From assembly GCF_030817215.1 (NCBI RefSeq), contig NZ_JAUSZA010000001.1, positions 2,950,501-3,014,500 of the forward strand: a stretch of 64,000 nt of DNA. Reading direction: 5' to 3'. Of the stretch, positions 44,032 through 52,257 are shown one piece after another. The notes below the pieces were generated by a model that was not told the DNA's origin, ran no database searches, and was given only the letters and a program-made list of their open reading frames with translations. Numbering within the stretch: position 1 is the stretch's first letter; each line of letters opens with the position of its first letter. The stretch is from Paenibacillus sp. V4I3 (GTDB taxonomy: Bacteria; Bacillota; Bacilli; Paenibacillales; NBRC-103111). The translations under genes and the position numbers were made by a program.

Positions 44032-44334
44032 ATGAACGTCAAAATTTCGCGTAATGCTGCAAAAGTACTTCAATTGGAGCTTGATAAAGAAGAAAACAAA
44101 GGATTATTGGTTCGCGTTCAAGTGACTCATTCGCACGGTGACCATGCTCACTATGGTTTGGGTCTTGACGATAAATCAGAAAATGACGTCCTTGTAAGCA
44201 CAGATAAAGGTATTGACGTTATTCTAGATAAAAATGAACCTTTGCTGGATGGTATCCGTATTGATTACTTCTACACACCAGAAGAAGGCTTCATGATTAC
44301 GAACCCAAGCAAGGGGAATCACGGAGATCACTAA
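44032..44334 (+). CDS. IscA/HesB-like protein without the cluster-binding cysteines
   Basis: A 100-residue member of the HesB/IscA fold (begins KISRNAAKVLQLEL, contains YGLGLDD and a closing FMITNP). Canonical members bind iron or Fe-S through Cys near residue 35 and a C-terminal CxC; here those places read THSHGDHAH and SKGNHGDH, with histidines and aspartates instead. The protein has no cysteine at all. It may bind iron or another metal by His, or be a degenerate scaffold. Its TAA overlaps the next start (TAATG), so it is coupled to the DUF1450 gene. Confidence 0.8.
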   Translation: MNVKISRNAAKVLQLELDKEENKGLLVRVQVTHSHGDHAHYGLGLDDKSENDVLVSTDKGIDVILDKNEPLLDGIRIDYFYTPEEGFMITNPSKGNHGDH

Positions 44335-44555
44335 TGCGCAATGATATCCGCATTTGTGATAAATGCAAACACATGAAAGTGAAGACCGCCCTTTCTAAGA
44401 TAAGTGTCATTGCACCCGATGCTGAAGTCAAAGTTGCCTGCAAATCATATTGCGGTCCGTGTTCCCGGTTTGCATTTATATTTATTAATGGACGCTATGT
44501 GACAGCACCAACAGAAGACGAAGCGATTGAAAAGGCAAAAAAGTATGTAAAATGA
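44334..44555 (+). CDS. DUF1450 (YuzB-like) cysteine-containing protein
   Basis: A 73-residue DUF1450 member with cysteines in ICDKCKHMK (about 7-10) and ACKSYCGPCSR (about 36-44), compatible with a small thioredoxin-like or metal-binding fold. It overlaps the IscA-like gene by one base, so the two products probably work together. A terminator follows. Confidence 0.75.
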   Translation: MRNDIRICDKCKHMKVKTALSKISVIAPDAEVKVACKSYCGPCSRFAFIFINGRYVTAPTEDEAIEKAKKYVK

Positions 44556-44556
44556 G

Positions 44557-44596
44557 AAAAAGCATCCGCCCACTTTGGGGTTGGATGCTTTTTTAC
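44557..44596 (+). terminator. Terminator after DUF1450
   Basis: AAAAAGCATCC (44557-44567) pairs with GGATGCTTTTT (44583-44593), then TTT. Confidence 0.85.
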
Positions 44597-44608
44597 ATTC
44601 AAACAAAA

Positions 44609-45103
44609 TTAGGCATGAACAGCTGATTTCTCTAACAGCTTGCGAATTTGGCTGTCTATTTTGCTTGGTGAAGTGGTAGGGGAGAAGCGTTTAATCACAT
44701 TGCCTTGCTGATCAACTAAAAACTTTGTGAAATTCCACTTGATGCTTGAGCCGAGAAGACCAGAAGCCTGCTTTTTCAGGTGTTGGTAAAGCGGATGGGC
44801 GTCTGCGCCGTTAACATTGATTTTGGAGAACAACGGAAAGTTAACACCGAAATTAATTTGGCAAGCTTGCTCGACTTGAGCATCGTCGCCGGGTTCCTGG
44901 TCCTTAAATTGATTGCACGGAAATCCTAAGACGCTAAAACCTTGTTCCTTATATGTGTCATGGAGCTCTTGAAGTCCTTCGAATTGAGGAGCAAAGCCGC
45001 ACTTCGTAGCGGTATTCACAATAAGCAGCACTTGACCTTGGTAATCAGCAAGAGACTTTTCTTCACCGCGGATCGTGCGAACTGTAAATTGATGAACATT
45101 CAA
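44609..45103 (-). CDS. Glutathione peroxidase-like thiol peroxidase
   Basis: A 164-residue GPx family peroxidase. The peroxidatic Cys is in NTATKCGFAPQ (about 35), a second Cys in FPCNQF (about 63, the resolving one), and WNFTKFLVD contains the conserved Trp/Asn. Cys (not Sec) enzymes in bacteria are thioredoxin-linked. Single gene with its own promoter region. Confidence 0.92.
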   Translation of the reverse strand: MNVHQFTVRTIRGEEKSLADYQGQVLLIVNTATKCGFAPQFEGLQELHDTYKEQGFSVLGFPCNQFKDQEPGDDAQVEQACQINFGVNFPLFSKINVNGADAHPLYQHLKKQASGLLGSSIKWNFTKFLVDQQGNVIKRFSPTTSPSKIDSQIRKLLEKSAVHA

Positions 45104-45271
45104 ATGGGCCGCCTCCTTTGTTTTATTTTACACAAATTAATTTTACGCAATTTTAAAAAGTTTGAACAGCTATTTTTAATTTACAATTTTTTTATATCCC
45201 TCTGATATTCCACGAATATATAAACATTATGCTTATCACAGTGATAGTTTATTAGATGATGGAGGGTTCAT

Positions 45272-46762
45272 ATGAAAAGATTACTGAGAAGAAAGCGACT
45301 GCTTATTGTACTTGCGGCCATTTGTGCCGTTTCTACAACAACTGTCGTATCCGCAGGACAAGCTACGTTAGAGGCTATTGCTGTGAAGTTTCAACTAACT
45401 TCCGGTGGGAAAACACTTACCCTTGATAAAGATCCCGTTGTCATTAACGGAAGCACATATGTTCCTCTTCGCACCATTGGTGAAGCACTTGGTAAACAGC
45501 TCGAATGGAATGAATGGAATCAATCCATCTCGCTCAAAGATATTCCTAAAGTGACTGGTGAATTTGAGTGGAAAAATGCTCCTGTGCTTGAAAAAGGTAT
45601 CCAAGAAGGCGGGTTCTCAGGTCTTGTTCACTTACCTAAAGATGCTGCAGATACGTTCTATACGTTGGCGGATCGTGGACCCAACGGTGAAGTAGGTAAA
45701 GATAAACTTCGCACATTCCCGATCGACAACTACATTCCACGTATTTATAAATTCAAAATTACGAACGGAAACATTGAAATCTTGGAGACGATCAAACTAT
45801 CGCTTCCAGATGGCAAATTAGATAAAGTAAGCAATAGCAAATACATAACAGGACTGCCGAACTTGATTGGAATCGATGAAGTGCCGTATGATGAGAAAGG
45901 TGTTACGAAGCTGGCTTATGATCCGGATGGTCTTGATTTGGAAGGTATCGCTTATAGCCCAACTGACGATACATTTTGGGTTTCAGATGAATATCGCCCA
46001 TCCATTCTTCAAGTGAAACGCGATGGCACGATACTAGGACGTTATGTCCCTAAAGGCGCTAAAGACAAGCTCGTTCAAGCTGGTGCTCAAACGCCAATTT
46101 TTGATACACTGCCTGAGGTATACAATACGCGTATTTCCAACCGTGGATTTGAAGGTGTGACTATTTCTCCAGATGGTAAATTCTTGTACACATCCATTCA
46201 AAGTCCAATGGCAAATCCAGATAAGAAAACAGGGGAGTCTTCGAGAAATCTGCGTATCCTCAAAATGGACTTAGCCACAAAGCAAATCGTGGGCGAGTAT
46301 GTTTATGTCGCTGAGCAAGCTGGCATGTTCGTCAAAGTGAACCAAAAAGATATCGTGATCAGTGATCTCTCCGCACTATCCAGTAATGTACTGCTTGTAG
46401 ATGAGCGAGATAAGAATGCGGGCGCTGACGCACAGTTGAAACGAATTTACAAATCGGATTTCTCTAAGGCTACGAATATTTTAGGAAAAGATACAAGCAA
46501 AAACCTGGAAAGCCTATCCGTTCAGCAGCTCAAAGATCAAGGTATTCAACCAGTTAGCAAGGAATTAATTGTCGATATTGCTAAACTAGGATACCCGTAT
46601 GAGAAGATTGAAGGCTTGACGGTTGTTGACAAAAATACGATTGCGATTGTAAACGACAATGACTTCGGTATTAGCTATGATGATAAAGGCGTATTAACAC
46701 TAACAAGCGCGCCAACTCAATTACAACTTATTCAAGTTTCTGACGACTTATCCACGAAATAA
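45272..46762 (+). CDS. Secreted phytase-family esterase-like protein with copper-amine-oxidase-N domain
   Basis: A 496-residue exported protein: signal peptide (RLLIVLAAICAVSTTTVVSA), a copper-amine-oxidase-N-like stalk domain (about 50-90; INGSTYVPLRTIGEALG), then a phytase-like/esterase-like beta-propeller (PF13449 type; DPDGLDLEGIAYSP, FWVSDEYRP, NRGFEGVTISPDGKFLY, IEGLTVVD). The stalk is common in surface proteins of Paenibacillaceae. Probably a phosphodiesterase or esterase for extracellular organic phosphate; activity inferred. Confidence 0.85.
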   Translation: MKRLLRRKRLLIVLAAICAVSTTTVVSAGQATLEAIAVKFQLTSGGKTLTLDKDPVVINGSTYVPLRTIGEALGKQLEWNEWNQSISLKDIPKVTGEFEWKNAPVLEKGIQEGGFSGLVHLPKDAADTFYTLADRGPNGEVGKDKLRTFPIDNYIPRIYKFKITNGNIEILETIKLSLPDGKLDKVSNSKYITGLPNLIGIDEVPYDEKGVTKLAYDPDGLDLEGIAYSPTDDTFWVSDEYRPSILQVKRDGTILGRYVPKGAKDKLVQAGAQTPIFDTLPEVYNTRISNRGFEGVTISPDGKFLYTSIQSPMANPDKKTGESSRNLRILKMDLATKQIVGEYVYVAEQAGMFVKVNQKDIVISDLSALSSNVLLVDERDKNAGADAQLKRIYKSDFSKATNILGKDTSKNLESLSVQQLKDQGIQPVSKELIVDIAKLGYPYEKIEGLTVVDKNTIAIVNDNDFGISYDDKGVLTLTSAPTQLQLIQVSDDLSTK

Positions 46763-46772
46763 TAAGTAAACG

Positions 46773-46813
46773 AAAACCCAGCTCATCGAGGCGCACTCGG
46801 TGGTCTGGGTTTT
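46773..46813. terminator. Bidirectional terminator
   Basis: AAAACCCAG (46773-46781) pairs with CTGGGTTTT (46805-46813), then ATTATTT. Confidence 0.75.
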
Positions 46814-46818
46814 ATTAT

Positions 46819-47703
46819 TTAAACAATATCAGCGAGGGCTTTGTCAACGAAAGAATACTTAAACGTAAAGCCATGCTCTAATAATACGCGAGGGAGTACC
46901 TTCTGACCTTCCAAAAGCAGCGTAGATAACTCACCGAACATCATTTTTAAAATAAAAGCAGGAAGCGGGAATAGATTTGGTCTTCGCATCGCTTTCCCTA
47001 ATGCCCGTCCAAACTCCCTGTTCGTGACAGGATTCGGCGCTGTCGCATTAACAGGACCTATAATCGCTTCGTTCTGGATGCAAAAATCAATAAGCCTCAC
47101 CATATCATCAATGTGAATCCAGGAGAGCCATTGTTTGCCGCTGCCTATGGGACCGCCAACACCAAGCTTATAAGGCAATGCCATTTTTGGGAATGCGCCT
47201 TCCTTGTCGTCTAGAACAAGTCCAACGCGGACTTTTACGATGCGTGTTCCCTGTATCTGATCAGCCGCGTCTTCCCACTGTTCGACTACCCTCGATAAGA
47301 AATCGACAGGACGGTGCGGACTTCGTTCGTCAAAGGTTTCGGTTTCTGATGTACCATAAACGGACATTCCTGAAGCATTAACGACGACTTTCGGTTTCAC
47401 TTCCATGTGTTCTACAAGCTGAGCCACTTGTTCAGCTGCCTTTAGCCGAGAACCAACGATTCGTTCCTTGGCCGCAGCTGTCCAACGCTGATTAATCGAC
47501 TCTCCAGCCAAATTCACTATGGCATCCAGTCCTGCGAATGCGCTTGAATCCGTCTTTAGTTGATCCCAAGTAACGGTGCGTACATGCTCTACAACAGCTC
47601 TGGGTGAACGTGAAATATTGATGACTTCATGACCTTGCTTCTGCAAATGAGAAATCAATCGTTTACCAATAAACCCGCTGCCACCGGTTACTGCTATTTT
47701 CAT
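46819..47703 (-). CDS. TIGR01777-family NAD(P)-binding epimerase-like protein
   Basis: A 294-residue extended SDR. It starts KIAVTGGSGFIGKRLISHL, has INLAGESINQRW-like (VNLAGESINQRW) and NASGMSVYG, PVNATAPNPVTN and a C-terminal DUF1731-like tail (VLPRVLLEHGF). All are typical of the TIGR01777/YfcH family of unknown activity. Confidence 0.92.
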   Translation of the reverse strand: MKIAVTGGSGFIGKRLISHLQKQGHEVINISRSPRAVVEHVRTVTWDQLKTDSSAFAGLDAIVNLAGESINQRWTAAAKERIVGSRLKAAEQVAQLVEHMEVKPKVVVNASGMSVYGTSETETFDERSPHRPVDFLSRVVEQWEDAADQIQGTRIVKVRVGLVLDDKEGAFPKMALPYKLGVGGPIGSGKQWLSWIHIDDMVRLIDFCIQNEAIIGPVNATAPNPVTNREFGRALGKAMRRPNLFPLPAFILKMMFGELSTLLLEGQKVLPRVLLEHGFTFKYSFVDKALADIV

Positions 47704-47814
47704 CCTTCAGCACCTCCTTTCTTTTATTATAGGGCCTATATACAATGTTTTCCAACTGATGTTATTCTTCTCTTTACATTACTGTGTTATATTGGAAATA
47801 GGGAGGGATGCCAA

Positions 47815-48810
47815 ATGTTTCGTTTTTTATTCCGAAAATCACCCAAACCGTCCAAGAGAAGCCGCATAGGGAAATCCAAACCGAGCTTTCGAGCTTCAGA
47901 TTTACCCCAAGGGCTTGGTTTGCTAGAAGGTGTTCCGTTAGAACGAATCGTTACTAAGCTGAATAGTGCTCTTCCACTTGATTATGTAGAAAGACTCCAA
48001 TATCGCGTAAAAGCTGGGAATTCTTCCATGTCCGATGACGAGTTTGCCTGTAAATGGTTTGAATTAAAACGATTTTTCCTGATGAATCTCATTTTAAAAA
48101 GAACCCCGATGTTTAGCAGCGAAATCGATGAGATTTGGCATGAGATGCTAATGTTTACGAGAGAATATCAGCGGTTCGGGGATCAATTCGCAGGTGGCGC
48201 TATTCATCATTCACCTGAACGCGAACCGAAGCAAATGCCGGGTGAACGTGCTTGGTTCGATTGGGTATATGCGCACTTGTTCGAGTTCGCTCCAACGAGT
48301 TCGCGGTGCTGGAACGGATTTTTCCGCAATCCGCTGGATGAGCAGCGAACAGATTTGCTTCGCAAAGCGAATGATGAAGAAATCGCCGAGCAATGGTTCG
48401 ATATGGAGCAGGCGAAGCGGTATCCAGAAGTTGCAGAGACGATCCGCATACTAATCACGCAGGCGATTAACGAAGCCAGACAATCAACGAACAGCCGCAG
48501 GTTTGAGGATACAGGATGGAAGGATTCGATAACAAATCCGAACAACATGGTGTATATGGCAGGAGCCATGATGTTCTTCTCCATTCAGGATAATAATAAC
48601 TATACAAGCGGGATGAACGCTCAGTGGCCTGCGAATGAAACCAATAACCCAAATAACAAGCAAAGTAACTGCTCTTCATCGGGTTGTGGAGGTTCTGGAG
48701 GCAGTGGCGATAGTTCTGGAGATCAAGGCGGCGGCAGCAGCTGCAGCTCCGGATCGGGCTCTTCATGCTCGTCAGGGTCGAGCTGCGGGTCTGGTTGCGG
48801 GGGAAGTTAG
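47815..48810 (+). CDS. WH/HH-motif (GRPR/DUF1399-like) protein with Cys/Ser/Gly-rich tail
   Basis: A 331-residue cytoplasmic protein. The middle region has SSEIDEIWHEMLMFTREY (about 100-117) and GAIHHSPE (about 124-131), the pairing of DExWH and HH motifs typical of glycine-rich-domain (GRPR/DUF1399) proteins. The C-terminus (about 285-331) is a Ser/Gly/Cys-rich tail with six Cys in 46 residues (SSCSSGSGSSCSSGSSCGSG). GGAGGG precedes the ATG; the longer frame to 47629 is rejected. Function unknown. Confidence 0.65.
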   Translation: MFRFLFRKSPKPSKRSRIGKSKPSFRASDLPQGLGLLEGVPLERIVTKLNSALPLDYVERLQYRVKAGNSSMSDDEFACKWFELKRFFLMNLILKRTPMFSSEIDEIWHEMLMFTREYQRFGDQFAGGAIHHSPEREPKQMPGERAWFDWVYAHLFEFAPTSSRCWNGFFRNPLDEQRTDLLRKANDEEIAEQWFDMEQAKRYPEVAETIRILITQAINEARQSTNSRRFEDTGWKDSITNPNNMVYMAGAMMFFSIQDNNNYTSGMNAQWPANETNNPNNKQSNCSSSGCGGSGGSGDSSGDQGGGSSCSSGSGSSCSSGSSCGSGCGGS

Positions 48811-48904
48811 GTTAAGTTGTGAAAGCAGTATTCCGTTCGTGGAATCGGATGACTCTGACAAGGCTTCATGCGGGGAAGCGAATGGACATTATAAACACTT
48901 TTTG

Positions 48905-48932
48905 CACTCTCTGCCTGAGAGTGTTTTTTGTT
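48905..48932 (+). terminator. Terminator after the Cys-tail gene
   Basis: CACTCTC (48905-48911) pairs with GAGAGTG (48917-48923), then TTTTTTGTTT. In 48933-49130 there is otherwise only a 13-codon frame at 48961 and the promoter region of the MFS gene with TATAAT at 49063-49068. Confidence 0.7.
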
Positions 48933-49130
48933 TGGAGCATACAAGGAGACCGAGACTAAAATGGGGAAACCCATCCCCAACCATCCTGTCACGAACCCGT
49001 AGCCCTAAGTCCACAGATTCGAAATTAGAACAAATTGGAGACACATATCGTCATTTTTCGTGTATAATTGGAATTCGGTGTCGATTTCTTTGACCTACGG
49101 TAAATTAAGCGGCGATAGGAGTCCTTTCAA

Positions 49131-50354
49131 ATGAATCGGTTACGTGGTTTTCTAAGTTCTTATCATCCCATTGTACATACGTTAATTCTTGGAACCGTAA
49201 TGGCTAGGGCTGCGTCCTCCATGAGTTTGCCTTTTCTCGCGATTTATTTAGCCAGGCATACGTCGATGAGTGCGGTGATGATCGGAATTGTCATCGGGAT
49301 GGGTTCTTTGGCTGGAACCGTAGGCGGTTTTATAGGGGGCACCTTATCGGACCGATTCGGAAGACGTATTATCATGCTGGCTGCTCTTTTCGGCTGGGCG
49401 TTCGTGTTCTTAGGTTTCGGTATGGTTAAACTACCAATCCTGTTTATGCTGCTCAATATGCTGAACGGCTTGTGCCGATCTTTTTATGAGCCCGTGTCGC
49501 AGGCTTTGATGGCAGACCTCACAGAACCTGAGAAGAGACTTAAAGTATTTTCGATGCGGTACATGGCGATTAATGTTGGTGTTGCTGTTGGGCCACTTTT
49601 GGGTGCTTTTTTCGCTACGATGAACGGTGCGCTGCCTTTTCTCATCACTGGAATCATTTATTTTATTTATGCGGTCACCCTTTACGCACTGCTCATCGCG
49701 TTTGGCATCAAGAAAATCGAGGGTGAGAAGAAATCTTCGGTTACCTTTGGTTCTGCTTTGCGAGTGATTCGCAGTGATTTGACTTTTCGCTTGTATATCC
49801 TTGGCGGTATTATTGGAGCTATCGGTTACTCACAGGTGATGGTGACACTTTCGCAATATTTGGAGCAGAACTTTGTAGACGGTGTGAAAATGTTTGCGAT
49901 CTTAATGAGTGTAAATGCGATCGTGGTTATTGCCATGCAGATTCCACTTACTCGTTTGGCAGAAAAGTACACGCCCCTCGCTGCGATTATATTTGGCAAC
50001 CTAATGTTTGCGTTAGGGGATGTTGGCTTTGCATTCTCCCACTCGCTGGTATGGCTTATTATTTCGATGGGTATTTTCACCCTTGGTGAGATTCTAAATT
50101 ACCCTGCTGCTAATATGTTGATTGACAAATTAGCTCCCGAGCAAATGCGTGGCACTTATTTTGGCGCTCAAACATTAACGAACATAGGCCACTTTATTGG
50201 GCCTTGGTTAGGTGGGTTTTTGCTCGTTTCTTATGGTGGGAATACGTTGTATGTTCTTATGGCTGTTCTTACAATTACGGGATCCATTTTCTATTGGAGA
50301 GGCACGATTCGTCAAATTACGGCGAAAAATACGTCGAAAAAAGAAAATTTTTGA
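49131..50354 (+). CDS. MFS transporter (drug efflux type)
   Basis: A 407-residue, 12-helix major facilitator. Signature A is GTLSDRFGRRIIML, and motif C-like GVAVGPLLGAF is in helix 5, as in proton-driven drug exporters. The C-terminal tail is short and Lys-rich. Monocistronic. Substrate not predictable. Confidence 0.88.
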   Translation: MNRLRGFLSSYHPIVHTLILGTVMARAASSMSLPFLAIYLARHTSMSAVMIGIVIGMGSLAGTVGGFIGGTLSDRFGRRIIMLAALFGWAFVFLGFGMVKLPILFMLLNMLNGLCRSFYEPVSQALMADLTEPEKRLKVFSMRYMAINVGVAVGPLLGAFFATMNGALPFLITGIIYFIYAVTLYALLIAFGIKKIEGEKKSSVTFGSALRVIRSDLTFRLYILGGIIGAIGYSQVMVTLSQYLEQNFVDGVKMFAILMSVNAIVVIAMQIPLTRLAEKYTPLAAIIFGNLMFALGDVGFAFSHSLVWLIISMGIFTLGEILNYPAANMLIDKLAPEQMRGTYFGAQTLTNIGHFIGPWLGGFLLVSYGGNTLYVLMAVLTITGSIFYWRGTIRQITAKNTSKKENF

Positions 50355-50465
50355 AAAATATTGCAAAATTAGTTCTTTGGAACTATTCGATTTCAAATCG
50401 AGTTCCCGTATCCTTGAGAGTGTAGATATTTATTACTCTTAGCTCTTCAGATATTTAGTAAGACA

Positions 50466-50562
50466 TCTCGACAAAGGCAAAGCTGGCGAAAGCCAGTGAC
50501 GCAAAGCTAAAGGGGCTTACTTGTCCTGCAAACCGGACTCGCAGCCAGCCAGCCGCCGAACG
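50466..50562 (+). promoter_or_regulatory. Cyclic-di-GMP-I (GEMM-I) riboswitch aptamer
   Basis: The conserved GEMM-I core is present: ACAAAGGCAAAGC (from 50471), a P2 stem CTGGC/GCCAG closed by a GAAA tetraloop (50483-50496), then TGACGCAAAGC (50497-50507), and after a helix the 3' element GCAGCCAGCCAGCCGCCG (50541-50558). The GAAA loop and the two purine-rich joining strands form the c-di-GMP pocket in known members. It lies upstream of the unknown gene at 50664, with an intrinsic terminator between. Confidence 0.88.
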
Positions 50563-50580
50563 ATTGGGTATCAACATCCG

Positions 50581-50616
50581 AACCCCTCCGATCGGTTCAC
50601 TATGGTGGGGTTTTTT
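50581..50616 (+). terminator. Riboswitch-associated terminator
   Basis: AACCCC (50581-50586) pairs with GGGGTT (50607-50612), then TTTT. An alternative short pairing GAACC/GGTTC is available with 50579-50598, so a ligand-dependent choice between structures is plausible. Confidence 0.75.
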
Positions 50617-50663
50617 CTCTGTCATAACAAATTTATGTAAAAATAAAAGGAGGATCCAGCAGC

Positions 50664-50969
50664 ATGCAGTCTGAAGGAATACTACAAGAAGAACAAAAAG
50701 TGACTTCGCTATGTGGTAATCATGTTGCCCGTTTGGTGCCTTCCTCGGATGGACCAAAGCTCATGATCAATCGGGAAGAATACGCGTTAAATGAGGCTTG
50801 TTGGGATGTTGAAATGTTTCACGGGAGAAACAATAGCATCTTGATTTTCTACTGGAAGGGCGAAGTTAAGCTTTCTGTAAAAATGCCGCCGATGTCGCAA
50901 ATTGAAGCATTTTTGACAAGGCTTTATCAATGTTTATCATCCAAATTAAGAACGGTACAGCCTATCTAG
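50664..50969 (+). CDS. Hypothetical protein under c-di-GMP riboswitch control
   Basis: A 101-residue cytoplasmic protein, not recognised. It has AAAGGAGGATCC before the ATG at a usual distance. A beta-rich N-terminus (VTSLCGNHVARLVPSS), a Trp-containing centre (ACWDVEMFHGRNN; LIFYWKGEVKLSV) and a C-terminal helix (IEAFLTRLYQCLSSK); three Cys in all. Because its leader has a GEMM-I aptamer and terminator, its level should follow c-di-GMP. Candidate role: adhesion, matrix, motility or spore development; this is inference. Confidence 0.65.
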   Translation: MQSEGILQEEQKVTSLCGNHVARLVPSSDGPKLMINREEYALNEACWDVEMFHGRNNSILIFYWKGEVKLSVKMPPMSQIEAFLTRLYQCLSSKLRTVQPI

Positions 50970-51099
50970 GCGTACCGTTTTTTTTATTGCCAGCTGTAAG
51001 GGAATTGTAAAGACAAAATCATTGTCACAAATTGACACGAGCTGATGTAATGAATGTCAAATGTTTTAGTAGTGCTTTGGAACTGTTATTAGGGGGATA

Positions 51100-51593
51100 C
51101 ATAGCATTATTTTGGCCAATGTCCCTTATGTAGCAGGTTGTGGCTTGTGGTTCGATCATCATTCCAGTGAACTTGAGCGGATGGGCGAAAAGGTTGAATT
51201 TAAAGGGGAAACCCGAATTGCGCCAAGTGCGGCACGTGTTGTTTATGATTACTATGGAGGGCGTGAGACCTTCGGCGATATCGATGATATTATGCTCGGG
51301 GTAGATAAAGCGGATTCGGCGCAGTTCAGCAAAGAAGATATTTTGAATCCGAGCGGATGGGATTTATTATCTTTTATCATGGATGCTCGAACGGGTTTAG
51401 GGCGATATCGCGATTATCGGATTAGTAATTATCAATTGATGGAAGATCTTGTGCAGAACTGTGCAACGATATCCGTTCATGAGATTATGGAATTGCCGGA
51501 TGTGAAAGAGCGTGTGGCGCGACCCAAGTTGACTATGTGCACGCTGAGGAAGTTTTGAAGAAAATTGTTGAAACAATGAGAACTGACGGATAA
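51100..51593 (+). pseudogene. Pseudogene of a DHH-family phosphoesterase (exopolyphosphatase-like)
   Basis: The reading frame enters at IILANVPYVAG with the DHH motif (WFDHHSSELERMG) and continues through RIAPSAARVVYDYYGG, GVDKADSAQF and ELPDVKERV, as in DHH/DHHA phosphoesterases of over 300 residues. Then the frame changes and only the C-terminal end is found (TQVDYVHAEEVLKKIVET, stop 51591-51593). The N-terminal first catalytic motif and about 110 central residues are missing, so the gene has lost both ends of its active site. The 148-codon open frame from 51112 has no convincing start. Confidence 0.75.
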
Positions 51594-51669
51594 AATAAGT
51601 GAAACGGACCGCAGGAGGGGGAGTTCCCGGAATGCGATTTTTCACTAAATGGGAACAGGGGGGAATGGA

Positions 51670-52065
51670 GTGGAGTTAGAACAAATTCATCATGTGGCGA
51701 TCATTAGCTCCAATTATGAGCGATCGAAACACTTCTATGTCGATTTACTTGGATTAACGGTCATACACGAAACGTATCGTGCAGAACGTGACTCCTATAA
51801 GTTGGATTTACGCATCGGGAAGACCGAACAGCAGATCGAGTTGTTTTCATTTCCGAACCCTCCGCTGCGAGTTAACCAGCCTGAGGCAAGGGGTCTTAGG
51901 CATCTGGCTTTTGTCGTGCCGAATATGGTACAAAGCGTTAAGGAACTTGAGAGCAAGGGGATTGCGGTAGAACCGGTGCGGATTGACCCTATTACCGGTG
52001 ACCAATATACTTTTTTTACAGATCCGGATGGACTGCCCTTGGAGTTGGTGGAACATGCGAAATGA
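51670..52065 (+). CDS. VOC-family protein (glyoxalase-like)
   Basis: A 131-residue metalloprotein fold with two beta-alpha-beta-beta-beta modules: IHHVAIISSNYERSKHFYVDLLGL, YKLDLRIG, and ARGLRHLAFVVPNM, with DPDGLPLELVE at the end. His and Glu at metal positions are kept. It may be a glyoxalase I-type or a dioxygenase/fosfomycin-resistance relative; not decided. GTG start six bases after AGGGGGG. The next gene overlaps its end. Confidence 0.82.
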   Translation: MELEQIHHVAIISSNYERSKHFYVDLLGLTVIHETYRAERDSYKLDLRIGKTEQQIELFSFPNPPLRVNQPEARGLRHLAFVVPNMVQSVKELESKGIAVEPVRIDPITGDQYTFFTDPDGLPLELVEHAK

Positions 52066-52183
52066 TCACCAAGAAAGGACAGAACAGGAGCCGAAGCTGC
52101 GGTTTGCCAAAGGCTGCCTATGGAGTTTTCTTGTGTCCATTCCCCTATGGGCGTTGTTGATTTGGTTTTTGTTTATAAAATAA
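52055..52183 (+). CDS. 42-residue membrane protein
   Basis: Starts MRNDHQERTEQEPKLRFAKG and has one hydrophobic helix (about 22-40). It overlaps the VOC gene by 11 bases with GGTGG before the ATG, and ends at a terminator. Likely translated by coupling. Function unknown. Confidence 0.5.
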   Translation: MRNDHQERTEQEPKLRFAKGCLWSFLVSIPLWALLIWFLFIK

Positions 52184-52191
52184 AATCCCTC

Positions 52192-52255
52192 ACTAGCTTG
52201 GTCTGACCCACTGCATGCATGCAGTTAGGTCGGATGAGCCGTTGAGGGATTTTTA
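52192..52255. terminator. Bidirectional terminator
   Basis: AAAATCCCTCA (52192-52202) pairs with TGAGGGATTTT (52243-52253), with an inner GC-rich stem (CTGCATGCATGCAG). Confidence 0.8.
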
Positions 52256-52257
52256 TT

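Noticed and set aside
50455..50757. 100-codon minus-strand frame over the riboswitch
   Set aside because: Antisense of the aptamer and the following gene; no start site.
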